The notes under the pieces were generated by a model. That model ran no database searches. It was given only the letters and a program-made list of their open reading frames with translations, and had not been told where the DNA came from. 64,000 nt of DNA. Origin: Persicaria tinctoria (lineage: Eukaryota; Streptophyta; Magnoliopsida; Caryophyllales; Polygonaceae). The position numbers and the translations under genes are program-made. Positions 1 through 9,074 of the stretch are shown in pieces; positions within the stretch are counted from its first letter, which is position 1, and each line of letters begins with the position of its first letter. The stretch is from assembly GCA_037127255.1 (NCBI GenBank), contig JBANSL010000009.1, positions 31,947,975 to 32,011,974 on the forward strand, in the 5' to 3' direction.

Positions 1-255
1 AGGGGAATAAAATTCTTACCTCCAAAATATTCAGTTCATAGCACCAACATTCTACCATTATTAAGCTTGGAAAGTATGTTTTTTGCACAAGTCATCACTC
101 ATCATTTGATTAATTTCTTTTATTGGCCATGGTGGATCTGGAACATCTGAACTTTGTAGCACTCATCACTACTTGCTTTAAGCTTTGATGATAGATGGAA
201 AAAAAAAAAACTAAAGTGCAATTGAATCCACTAGAGTATGCCATTATATATGCAG
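1..255. other. AT-rich sequence, no gene seen
   Basis: I see no coding signal here. The stretch ends in a pyrimidine/AT-rich tract and TATGCAG, which could serve as a splice acceptor for the short open stretch that follows. Confidence 0.4.
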
Positions 256-355
256 AGCAAGTTATAGGAACCAAGTGAAGGCTGCCACTTACATGTGCTT
301 TAACCTTAATAAGTCCATGGCCTTTGAGTCACGTGATCCTTTCCATATTCGTCGG
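256..355 (+). pseudogene. exon-like fragment, unknown gene
   Basis: A 100-bp stretch preceded by TATGCAG and followed by GTACAT stays open in one frame and reads, in part, NQVKAATYMCFNLNKSMAFE. Its composition is more protein-like than the flanks. I do not recognise the family. No neighbouring exon could be joined to it, so it may be an exon remnant or chance. Confidence 0.25.
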
Positions 356-356
356 G

Positions 357-1370
357 TACATTAAACTATTTTTTTTAGTTATGGTAGTGCTCGTTTATTG
401 CTGCTGTATGTTTTGTTCTTAGTTGCACATATAAATCTTACTTGTATTTGCATAAAAGGTTGGCATTTTAAAATATCTCAATTAGCTAGCTATATGATAT
501 AATTAATAGTTTACCTGATCAAATCCTAGTACAAAGGCAGGGATTTTAATGTGTTACTTACCAATAGGGAAAAAAGAGTAAGAAATTTGAAATGGGAAAT
601 TTTATTTTTACCATTTGAGATCAAATTTTATTTAATCAACGAAAACCCGTGCAAGCACGGGCTCTCAGTATTTAATTTAATCCTCTGATTTTTGAGTCGG
701 AGTTATACGATTTCATTGATACAACTACGAATACCAAGCTCTAATTAATATAGATTCATCTACTTCATATCAGTTTGATACAAACCTTAATGATTAATTT
801 CATTAGTTTAGTTATTATGTAGTATCTTATTTTCTAGCAATTTCTATTTTAAGGTCTTTACTTTCAAATTGCCACTTCCTATGCTTTTTCGCACTTCCCC
901 CACTTTCTCCATGCTATTTTCCATGATGCTGAATTTTATTCATTAAGGGTTTTCTTAGGATTAAGGTATGCTATTTGCTTTTCATTTTAAAAAGGAGGTT
1001 GCTGACAGTATTGAGACAAAATTAAATTGAATTAAATACAACTGTGGAACCCTCACAAATTGGCTGATTTGTGGGATACTCGAAGAATGATAGCCTTTTG
1101 AACGATGGGCTAATACCACTTATACTTATGAAATGAAGTGATTTCATTAACTAATAAACAACCTTGTTAGATTAAATTCTGTGTCTGTCATAGCTGCTAG
1201 TCATTCACAAATTGCTTTGTGAGATAGGTTGACTGGTTGCCTTTATATTCTTTGTGTTTGTTTCTTTTATATTAAACTTTTCATATTGCTTAAGCATAAT
1301 CTAACCATAGGTTTATCCTATGCTTCAGAAATTAAAATGTTTTTGTTGGCAGGTAAAGTAGAAGTTTTCA
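357..1370. other. intergenic AT-rich stretch
   Basis: No gene is supported. The only notable item is a 16-nt palindrome at 646-661 (CCCGTGC-AA-GCACGGG), a motif seen in plant dispersed repeats. An 89-codon open frame at 1229-1498 has no recognisable content. Confidence 0.4.
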
Positions 1371-1400
1371 GACAACATTCATTAATTAGTGAATGTTGTC
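1371..1400. repeat. perfect 11-bp hairpin
   Basis: GACAACATTCA (1371-1381) and its exact reverse complement (1390-1400) flank an 8-nt loop, and a T-run follows. In a plant context this is more likely part of a decayed repeat than a terminator. Confidence 0.6.
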
Positions 1401-1473
1401 TTTTTTGTCTTATTCCCCTATTTCTTGTATGTGATTTCATCTTTGGCAGAGATATTCGTGTGAGAAAATCTTT

Positions 1474-1543
1474 TTTTTTTCCAGTTAAGAATGCCTAAAT
1501 TACTCAGCTTTTCTGTCAATTTTTTTCCAGTTAAGAATGCCTA
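1474..1543. repeat. 24-bp direct duplication, 46-bp spacing
   Basis: A poly-T/CCAGTTAAGAATGCCTA word occurs at 1474-1497 and again, identical, at 1520-1543. It is a local tandem duplication with no coding meaning that I can see. Confidence 0.7.
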
Positions 1544-1785
1544 CATTGGTCTTGATGTCTCTTTCTTATTTGGATGTTCCTGAACATACTTCTCCAGGTA
1601 TTTTATTGTTGTAGCCAGGTAGATATCTCCTTTATCATCATTACCTTTAGAACAATCAACCTTGCTTATCAATGTGTTCATGGTTTATATTTATATTTAG
1701 TTTCCTTGTATATCTAATCTTTTTTTTTTTTTTGCAAAAGATCTTACCGTGTTCTTTACTTTACACTTTTTCAGATTGGTTCTAG

Positions 1786-1920
1786 AAGAGAGGTTGTAAG
1801 GAGACACTTCAGGATGGGCAACTATGTGCATTTGAGTTGTTGGCTGCTGTAGTTGGAAAGTTGCGTCAAGAGAGTGATAGCTCATCTGCTTCGAGCAATG
1901 CTGTTGCAGTAGTTGGGTAA
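1786..1920 (+). pseudogene. telomere-repeat-binding-protein-like exon fragment
   Basis: After a T-rich tract and TTTTTCAG at about 1774, the frame opened after TAG at 1783-1785 includes LCAFELLAAVVGKLRQESDS and a serine-rich run, then stops at TAA 1918-1920. Plant telomere-repeat-binding proteins of the TRP/TBP1 type carry a similar N-terminal block (CAF-D/E-LLA-x-VAGKLL followed by an acidic/serine stretch), so I infer a fragment of such a gene. The usual RRK-type residues just before the block are degraded. No Myb/telobox domain is present in the window. Its 3' end lies inside a 50-bp tandem duplication, which probably created the stop. The family call rests on one short block and is tentative. 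Confidence 0.45.
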
Positions 1921-2002
1921 TCACTGCATTAGTGGTGTATTTAGAATAGATTGTTGCAGTAGTTGGGTAATCACTGCATTAGTGGTGTATTTAGAATAGA
2001 TT
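1903..2002. repeat. perfect 50-bp tandem duplication
   Basis: A 50-bp unit beginning GTTGCAGTAGTTGGGTAATC is present twice without a mismatch, at 1903-1952 and 1953-2002. A degenerate piece (GTATTTAGAATAGA) recurs near 2095. The first copy overlaps the end of the exon-like fragment. Confidence 0.9.
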
Positions 2003-2144
2003 ATCTTAATTGGGTCTCATTCTCTAGTAGATTAGCTTAATTGTATAGTACATTTACATTGTTACTGTTCAGCTGCTAGAGCTGCTAGAGTAACGTATTT
2101 AGAATAGAATTTGTGGTGTATTAATTTTTTTTTAAATATGGGAC

Positions 2145-2178
2145 TTTTTAGCCCGGGTCTGAAGAATCCGGGCTAAAA
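2145..2178. repeat. inverted repeat TTTAGCCCGG / CCGGGCTAAA
   Basis: An 11-bp stem (2146-2156 with 2168-2178) sits just before the CACTA-like subterminal region and may belong to the same element. Confidence 0.6.
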
Positions 2179-2194
2179 TGTAGTGTTTTTTTTA

Positions 2195-2401
2195 TTTCCC
2201 AAAAATCATTTAGCAACGACAACTTGTCGTGGCTAGCACTTTAGCCACAGCTATAGCCGTCGCTAATCTCTTTTGCCACCCCATGTTTCCCCACGGCTTG
2301 TTTCCCGTGGCTACAGCCGTGGCTAATACCCCTTTGGCCACGGCAAATGGACTTTTAGCCATGGCAAATAGCCGTTGCTAATATCTTTTTTTTTTGTAGT
2401 G
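2195..2401. mobile_element. CACTA-type transposon end
   Basis: The stretch ends with TTTTTTTTTGTAGTG at 2401, the inverse of the CACTACAA terminus of plant CACTA (En/Spm) elements. Inside it are repeated subterminal words in both orientations (GCCGTGGCTAAT, GCCACGGCAAA, GCCGTTGCTAAT), as expected for transposase-binding subterminal repeats. The matching left terminus was not found, so this is one end or a truncated copy. Confidence 0.65.
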
Positions 2402-2860
2402 TCTCTTCCAAATTTCTCAGCGAATTGAACCCCCGTCGGCCGTCATCTTCATCGCTATCAATCAACCCCTAACACCCCGTCATCTTCATCATCGCTATCA
2501 ATCCGACCTAGAATACTCACCTTTTGTCTTCTCCTCTGCCTGCCTCGTCTGCAGAAAGCCATGGAGGAATCGTGATACAACCTAACGATGATGAACACAG
2601 AGGATAGATTTGGAGACTAAAACGAACTAGACCTGACCCCGAAACTAGTTACACGTACCTTTTTAGCGGGAGGCGAACCTCTGCTTGGCTAGAGAAGGAG
2701 GCGAGGCGAGGCGGGGCGGGGGAGCAATCGAGGTTGTCAATTGCAACAGAGGCTGGAGGGAGTGGCGCTAGGGTTCTCAAAACGACGACCTGTAGCAAAT
2801 GAAGGAGAGAGATCCTGGCTCTTAATACACGCGCTCCTCAAATGGGGTGATTGTTTTTAT
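2402..2860 (-). other. GC-rich gene 5'-end-like island
   Basis: On the minus strand this reads as a C/T-rich leader (CCCTCCAGCC, CGCCTCGCCTCGCC) followed by AAAAAGGTACGTG, which resembles an exon 1/intron donor. I find no convincing start codon or protein. It lies just inside the transposon terminus that ends at 3002, oriented away from that terminus, and is probably a captured gene fragment. Confidence 0.35.
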
Positions 2861-2983
2861 TTTTATTTTTATTTATAATTAAGTCAATATTTTGGAATAA
2901 TCTGGGCCATCCATCTTTCTTCAATTAAGGGCCCAGATTTGTTAACACAAAACACAATATGGCTTGTTAACATTTGATCCATC

Positions 2984-3002
<19 letters not shown>
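2861..3002 (-). mobile_element. terminus of a TA-microsatellite-associated element (extends left)
   Basis: Read on the minus strand from 3002: a GA run, GGATGGATCAAATGTTAAC, a second GTTAACAAATC about 20 bp later, then GGATGGCCCAGATTA. The same architecture (TA run, a short word repeated two or three times, then a GGATGGC-type block) is seen at 35080 and 47303. It marks one end of an inverted-repeat DNA element. The partner end was not found in the window. Confidence 0.5.

Positions 3003-3036
<34 letters not shown>
2982..3036. repeat. (TC)n(TA)n microsatellite
   Basis: About 20 bp of TC repeat is followed by about 32 bp of TA repeat. Transposon-like termini face away from it on both sides. 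Confidence 0.9.
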
Positions 3037-3039
<3 letters not shown>

Positions 3040-3130
3040 GTTAACAAGTCTTATGATGTTAAATGTTAACAAATATTGGCCTTTGATTGAAGCAAAATGG
3101 AAGGAAAGATTAATTAGATTTTTTTTAAAA
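3037..3130 (+). mobile_element. second outward-facing terminus (extends right)
   Basis: AATGTTAACAAGTC and a second AAATGTTAACAAATATTGG, followed by AAAATGGAAGGAAAGATTA, mirror the terminus ending at 3002. Two related termini therefore abut one microsatellite head to head. The right partner of this element was not identified. Confidence 0.45.
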
Positions 3131-3722
3131 TAAAAAAGGTAGGACCCACTACTTTTCTTATATCATTCTCATTTGTTTGTACATGTGGTTCAATCTCTAA
3201 GATTACAATTGCATAAAATTAAAATTAAAACATCTAGATTACAATTACATTAAATTAAAATTAAAACATCTAGAAAATTTTTAGATCTAATTCAGCGGCT
3301 TAGTCTACTTGCATGTAAACTGCAATTTTGGTCGCCAATAACTTCTAGCAGGTTAGAGAGGACGGAAAAATAAATTTGGGTTGGAGTTTTTTATTTGAAA
3401 CAAATTTGAAAGAACGATTGGGGTTTAATTTGGTTTTGTAGAGGGTTATATGTGTCGGCTAAAGGGAAGGTAGGTAAGAGGGTTAGGGGGAGGGATTGCT
3501 AATCATATTTGAATATTTGAGGATTAGGGAGAGAAATAGTCAGCGGTGGTGGAGGAGTGGGTCGGCGATGAAGGGATGGGCACCCGGCTGCCATAAATCG
3601 GGAAGGAGTCGACAATCAACAGAACACCGATGTAGGGTGTTGTGGAGGAAGAGGAGGAAGGAGTGGCAATACCGTCGGCAGGGCACCATGCTGAAGAAGC
3701 TCGAACCCACCACGGCCAGACC

Positions 3723-3768
<46 letters not shown>

Positions 3769-4116
3769 GGGAACCGCCATAGGGGTGAGGATCCAGGTCG
3801 CCATGGAGCTCGCCGGAGAAGGACGTCGGAATAGGCCGGCGACGCGATATACAAAAAGCAAGAAACTGTTAAAAAAAAAAGATTGTGTATTCTATGTGTT
3901 GTTCTCAGGGGTGGTGGTAGAGTTGGGGTTATGGGTCGAGACCGACCAGAATGCCAGCTAGAGATGGAGGCGATGGCTCAGAGGCGGCGGCTAAGGTTTT
4001 TGAGAGAGTGGGAGTGTTTTTTTTAGAATTTAGATATATGAGAATATTAAAATTGATCGCATGAGATCATGAATATTGATCGGAGAGAGAGATACATCAA
4101 ATAAGTAAATTAAAAG
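3131..4116. other. GC-rich island with (GA)21, no supported gene
   Basis: The sequence from 3540 to 3850 is GC-rich and open in several frames, but the predicted peptides are low-complexity and contain the translated GA repeat at 3725-3766. I take it as a captured non-coding or gene-edge fragment inside the element that starts at 3037. Confidence 0.4.
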
Positions 4117-5330
4117 GGGAATTACTAGTAAATACCCCACTTTGATATTTGGTTTGCAAAAATACCTAGGTTTGAAAACAATTGCATCAATATATGAAAA
4201 TTTGCAAAAATACCTTATTTAAATATCAAAACTACCCACCACCCCAAAAAATTAGGAAAAAAAAGTTAAATATTTTTGGTATTTATTATTTTTCTTATAT
4301 TTTTTAAATTATATTAAATAATTAAATAAAGAAATCTGGAATTAAAAAAAAATTAATTTCCAATACCAATCCCTAATAGTTAGCCCCCGACCGACCCAAT
4401 CCAAATCCTTAACCTGAACACACAAGAGTTGCCTGACGAACCCTAAGTCTCATGCGCTGTGACCTTAGTCCGCACTAATTCTCCGGCTCCGTCGCTGTCC
4501 TCATCCTTCGTCGCATCGCTCACTCTCCAACGCAGTCATTCTCTGGCTCCGGCTCCATCGTCGGCCTCTACTGTCTTAACCCGTGCTCGACCCCAAGAGC
4601 GGCCCGACCAACCCTCCGACCTTAGCCCTATCTCTTTACTCAATTTCCCGCCGATTTTTTGTCATATCCTGACAATGTTCATATTTGGATTGTCAATGAC
4701 AATATTCATCATGTCAATGTGATAATATTATGGTTTCAAGATATATATTGACAATCCTTTTATAAATATGGTTAATAATCCTAAAGATATAATTTCCCGT
4801 ATCTTCAGCGATTCTCTCCCCGATTATAGCTTCAATCCTGTCAAAGTAAACCTACAACCTTGTCACTATGAACATTACTCCTGTCGTTTGTGAACAAATA
4901 ACTTTGTTGTCTTGGACAGACCTTTAATTTCTAGTTATGATATGGATAAAATCGTGTCTTTATTCTCTTCCCTATTATAGACTTCATCCTGTCATTATTA
5001 ATTATTAGTTTTGTCATAAAGAACCTATATCCTGTCAATAACAAATTTTATTCCTGTCACTATTAATTTTCTTACTAGGACAATGATTTTCATCCGGCTA
5101 GTTTAATTATTTTTAAATTTCTGAGAAAAAAATATGAAAACATTATTTTAATATATATTTCATTATTTTATATATTTTTTTACTTTTCTTTTAATTCATT
5201 ACTTTTTAGCACAAATGACCCACCTATCCTATTTTTGCTATTCTCAGAAAACGGGTATACTTTTGCAAACCGGACACCAATTTGGTGTATTTCTGCAAAT
5301 CGGCCTAAGTAAAACAACACAATATTTCCC
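4117..5330. mobile_element. AT-rich inverted-repeat element with GC island
   Basis: The left end has TTGATATTTGGTTTGCAAAA and the right end, inverted, has TTGGTGTCCGGTTTGCAAAA, so the termini are related. Inside lie a GC-rich island (4380-4640) and the short-repeat array at 4660-5100. There is no transposase, so it is non-autonomous. Exact ends and target duplication could not be fixed. A similar 'gcaaaaat' terminus occurs near 48840. Confidence 0.45.
4660..5100. repeat. degenerate CCTGTCA repeat array, spacing about 21-23 bp
   Basis: The word CCTGTCA or close variants (TTGTCA, CTTGTCACTA, the inverse TGACAA) occurs about a dozen times. Several successive copies are 20-23 bp apart, for example the four between 4986 and 5060. 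The spacer sequence is not conserved. Confidence 0.6.
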
Positions 5331-5532
5331 TTTCATACATAAAAGTAGCGTAAGACGCATTGATACAAAGATGACCACAATAACATGCTAAGCTAGCTAG
5401 GGAAACTTATTCAACCACGAACGACACAACTGAAATCGAAATCTAACGAAAACATAGTTATATCATAACATAGATAGATATAGATGGATATATCGAGCAT
5501 CGACTGCACGCACTGGCCTTGTAACACTCTCA
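5331..5532. other. 3' flank of the secreted-protein pseudogene
   Basis: This is AT-rich sequence downstream (minus-strand sense) of the pseudogene and may include its 3' UTR. I did not identify a clear polyadenylation signal. Confidence 0.3.
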
Positions 5533-5901
5533 TCAATGGAGGACGCAAAGGACACCACCAACGGGGGCGAGGAGTGGGACTTGTGAAAGGACTCGAAGGA
5601 TGAAATCAACAGCTTCAACAGGGCTGGGGAGAGTACCGACAGGACCGGCCTTGAGGACTCCCACAGGGCCGTTAACGTTGGGGATTATGCCGGAGTTGAT
5701 GGCACTGCAGAGTACGGAAGCAGCTTGGACCCTGCCCAAGGGCTTCAAAGTGTCGCGGCATCCAGTGGTGATTGGGATTTTGGCGCAGCCAGCGAGCGGA
5801 CTTTTGGGGTCGATGGATTTAGCGGCTGATGCGAATGTGGCCGCCAAGACAAGGCTTGCGACCAGGAAGAGAGCCACCGCGGAGTAGCATTAGTGAGCCA
5901 T
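5533..5901 (-). pseudogene. small secreted lipid-transfer-like protein, nonsense at codon 4
   Basis: The natural ATG is at 5901-5899, in ATGGCTCAC context. Codon 4 is TAA (5892-5890), after which the frame is open to 5533. The remaining frame encodes a hydrophobic signal peptide (AVALFLVASLVLAATFASAA), then a mature part of about 90 residues with four cysteines (AGC, TGC, VLC, VLC). It is homologous to the intact gene at 56938-57282: the sequence behind AVAL in both is identical over about 15 bp, and the blocks around SPL-x-C and AA-x-x-C-x-A-hydrophobic align. The cysteine layout resembles a degenerate eight-cysteine (lipid-transfer/2S-albumin) fold with cysteines lost, which is family inference rather than proof. 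A TATA box lies at 6009-6016. A non-ATG start downstream (GTG at 5877) is possible but unlikely, so I call a pseudogene or null allele. Confidence 0.6.
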
Positions 5902-6008
5902 TGATGAATTAAGTGATGAACAAATTAAGTTGGTAGCTACTTAGGAATGGATCAATACGTTTGATTGTGGATTAATTTGTGTGGGAAGAAACGGATGGTT
6001 TGCTACGA

Positions 6009-6016
6009 TATTTATA
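6009..6016 (-). promoter_or_regulatory. TATA box for the 5.5 kb secreted-protein pseudogene
   Basis: TATAAATA on the minus strand lies 108 bp upstream of the ATG at 5901. The paralogue at 57.3 kb has the identical octamer upstream of its ATG. Confidence 0.6.
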
Positions 6017-6540
6017 CTAGCCACTCACTTACTTACTCCAGGGTAATTGCTATCTACCTACCTAGGTATGTTGCTTCCATTAATCAAAAGTTGAGATCTA
6101 GAAAACATAAAATAATTAAAATAATACAGTTACCAATTCCGTATGTATTTCATACGATGAGAGATCTATTTTTTTTTATTAGGTAAAAATTCGAGCTCAG
6201 ACAAGCCTGATGTTTGAAAGACCGACGAATAAGCAGATAAATTAATCGTCAACCTACAATTTATAATAAGAACACAAATTAACAAAGATAAAAAAAAAGC
6301 CATAACAACCCATAAAAGCCATCAGTCAGCGAAGGAGCCGATGAAGATCCAAGACGAGCTATGAATGTCGAGAACACGGGAGAGTGCGATGATTCACATA
6401 ACATCTCGATGTCGAGAAGGCGGAGAATAATAAGTAATAACCCACCACTAGAAAGGGGCAAATCTTGGAGAAGTGCGGATCACCGACGTTACCCCACCTA
6501 AATGAGAGATCTTCGAAGATCACGAGCACAAGCACAATCA
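6017..6540. other. intergenic, no gene seen
   Basis: AT-rich upstream region of the pseudogene followed by mixed sequence. There is no supported open frame, repeat array or RNA. Confidence 0.4.
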
Positions 6541-6790
6541 GTAGCGGTCGTGGGAGGGGGGTGTAGGGGGGCGATCGCCCCTCATTCGGCGACGGAAAAA
6601 TGAAGGTATTTGGGAAAAAAAAAAGGCAAAAAAAAAATTCAGGTTAAATTTAAAAAAAATAAAATTTAAAAGGGACACATGTGTTGTTTAGTTTAGTTGG
6701 TAAAGAAAAGAAAAGAGAACTAATTTAATGTAAGAGCTCATGAGTTCAAATCTCATTCTTTACCTTTTGGCAACAGTTTTTATTCTGATC
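6541..6790. other. repeat-derived stretch with weak tRNA-like boxes
   Basis: TTTAGTTGGTAAAGA and GAGTTCAAATCTC vaguely recall RNA polymerase III A and B boxes of tRNA-derived SINEs, but no cloverleaf forms. It could be a decayed SINE or part of another repeat. Confidence 0.2.
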
Positions 6791-6854
6791 AATTTTATCC
6801 TATTATAAATGTTATATTTAAATCAATTTCATAGTTTTCTTTTAATATTTTGAA

Positions 6855-7420
6855 TAAGAGTATTCGCCATCCCTATGATTTTTTTACTAATAATGTCATT
6901 TTTAACTGAGTTTTTTTACTTTTTCAATCCTACCAATTTATTTTTCCATTTACAAATGATATATTTTTTAAAAAAATTTACAATTTTCTTTCAATATTTT
7001 TTTAAAAAGTATTCATAATGCTACACACACACATATATAAATATTAAATTTTATTATATAAATTTTTTTAATAAAATATCATATTTATACCAAATAATTA
7101 TTGCTTTTTCAATATTTTTTTTAAAAAATTCTTATCAATTTTATTCTATACCTTTTGGCAATAATTTTACTATTAATTTCATGTTTATATGATTTTTTTT
7201 TACTTACTTTTCAATCCTATCAATTTTTTTCCATTTACAAATGACATATTTTTTAAAAGACTTAGATTTTTCTTTCAATATTTTTTAAAAAGTATTAATA
7301 ATTCTACACACACATATATATAAATATTAAATTTTATTATATAAATTTTTGTAATAAAATATCATATTTCTACCTAAAATTATTATTTTTTAATTTTTTA
7401 AAAAAGAATTCTTCATTATA
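6855..7420. repeat. 283-bp tandem duplication, AT-rich
   Basis: A long AT-rich unit including CTACACACACA and AATATTAAATTTTATTATAT occurs at 7021 and again at 7304, a period of 283 bp. The copies have diverged by small indels and substitutions. No coding content. Confidence 0.7.
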
Positions 7421-7491
7421 TATATTGCCAAAAAAAATCCCCGAAGCATAAATTTGAATTTTTTTTCAAAATATTCATGAAAAAATAAATT

Positions 7492-8544
7492 TTTACGATA
7501 ATATTGACGAGTTGAAACTATTTACAAAAATATTCATTTTTTGCAGGTTGCACAAAGAAACGCGGTCTCAGACCGCGTTCATTCAGAAGCCATAAAATTT
7601 AAAACAGAAATAATTTCAGGAAGAAATAAGTTTAAAAAAGGCGGTTTGAAATCGCGTTTTATAACAAATTTTGAATAAAACGCGGTTTACTTTAAACCTT
7701 CTTCCTCCCCAAATTGAGAGGCACATGCGCACATCCCATTCACCGCCGACCAGCACCGCCCACCCTGCGCTGCACGCCTGCCCGCTCGCCCATAACCGGC
7801 CACCACCATTCCACCACCGTCGTTGAGCTATTCTCCAAATCGAGTATGCAAGAGTGGGAGAAGGACAAAGGGCGAGACTGCGAGGGTGTCGACCACCGGG
7901 AGACACCACCTCTTCGCTTGTCGGTTGAATCGCCGCTGCTATACGGTGCACCATGGGATCAATTGTCGAATTGGTGATGAAGATGGCGCCTTCTCCGCCT
8001 CTACCGGCCACCGTCGCATCCATCACCTCCTTCGAGATTCTGATTTTCTCTGTCTATCTTCAGCGGTGATGACGAATCCGGCGTGTGGTCCTTCGTCGGT
8101 GGCGGCGAGGGAGAGGCGGTGGTGGAACGGTGGTGGTCGGTGGTGGTCAGGCGGGCGGGCGTGCGAGGAGGGTTGGCGATGGTGGTCGGCGGTGGACGGG
8201 ATGTGCGCATGCCGCTTGTGCCTCTGGATTTGGGGAGGAAGAAGGATAAAACGTGAATTCGTTCCGTGTTTTACGTACCAGCCTTTATCTTTTTTTTTTT
8301 TTAATTTTTTATCTTTTAAAATATAGTACGATATAAACGCGGTTTTAAACCGCGTTTTATTCAAAATTTGTTATAAAACGCGGTTTGAAACCACGTTTCT
8401 TTAAACCACTTTTTCCTGAAATTACTTCCGTTTGAAATTTTATGGCTTCTGAATGAAACGTGGTCTCAGACCGCGTTTCTCTGTGTAACGTGCAAAAAAT
8501 GAATATTTTTGTAAATAGTTTTAACTCGTGAATATTATCGTAAA
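7492..8544. mobile_element. foldback element with long inverted arms and CGCGGTTT palindromes
   Basis: The outer 350 bp on each side are inverted copies of each other: TTTACGATAATATT...GAAACGCGGTCTCAGACC at the left pairs with the 8390-8544 region. The arms continue inward through CTTCTTCCTCCCCAAATTGA into GC-rich sequence. The arms carry repeated CGCGGT palindromes (GCGGTCTCAGACCGC, AAACGCGGTTTTAAACC). The open frames inside the loop are GC-rich low complexity and not convincing genes. There is no transposase and no target duplication I can read. It is probably a non-autonomous Mutator-like or foldback element. Confidence 0.7.
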
Positions 8545-9030
8545 TATCTATCATGCGGCTGCCACCGACCACAATCCTCTCAATCATACAAAAGAGATAG
8601 GGCAAAATAAGGGCCAAAACACGGAATATCAATCATTCGACGAAAATTTGTGAACAAAAACCCTGGGACAAGCAGAAAGTTCAGGGTAAATAATTATTAC
8701 TTATTAATATTAGAATTTTCCAGCCTTTTTGGGATTTCTTGAGAGATCTATTGATATGCGTGAGTAAAAGTTAATCATATTATTAAAAAAAAGGGTTAAA
8801 ATTCAATTTATATAAATAGACCGTCTTAGGAGTGTTTGGTGTAAACTTGCAGGTTTCATCTTTGTATGTCATATACAGAAAAATCAGTCTATGGTTGTAT
8901 CGAAACTTGCTTTGTGTGAATATTTGGTGTATGATAATGTCTCTCCTCTGATTTGGGATTCTCTAAGGCTTCTTGGGAACATTATGTGCATCTATTTTCT
9001 CCTATCAATTGAATGCGCTTGCAGGTTTGT
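8545..9030. other. foldback flank and probable LINE 5' leader
   Basis: No gene is supported. GTAAATAA at 8686-8693 matches the 8 bases shortly after the LINE poly(A) (14601-14608) and could be its target duplication, which would place the LINE start near 8694. This is weak because the match is short and AT-rich. Confidence 0.3.
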
Positions 9031-9074
9031 GAAAATGTGCTTTGAATTCATATATTTCTCTCATAATAAACCAA

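Noticed and set aside
3496..3861. Three overlapping ORFs around 3.5-3.9 kb
   Set aside because: They include a translated (GA)n run and low-complexity GC-rich sequence, with no consistent protein.
5600..5887. Plus-strand ORF opposite the secreted-protein pseudogene
   Set aside because: It is the antisense shadow. The minus frame has the signal peptide, cysteines and a paralogue.
6680..6765. tRNA-derived SINE
   Set aside because: Only weak A/B-box similarity, no cloverleaf, no tail and no target duplication.
7616..8364. Several ORFs inside the foldback element
   Set aside because: They mirror each other across the inverted arms and have no recognisable domain.
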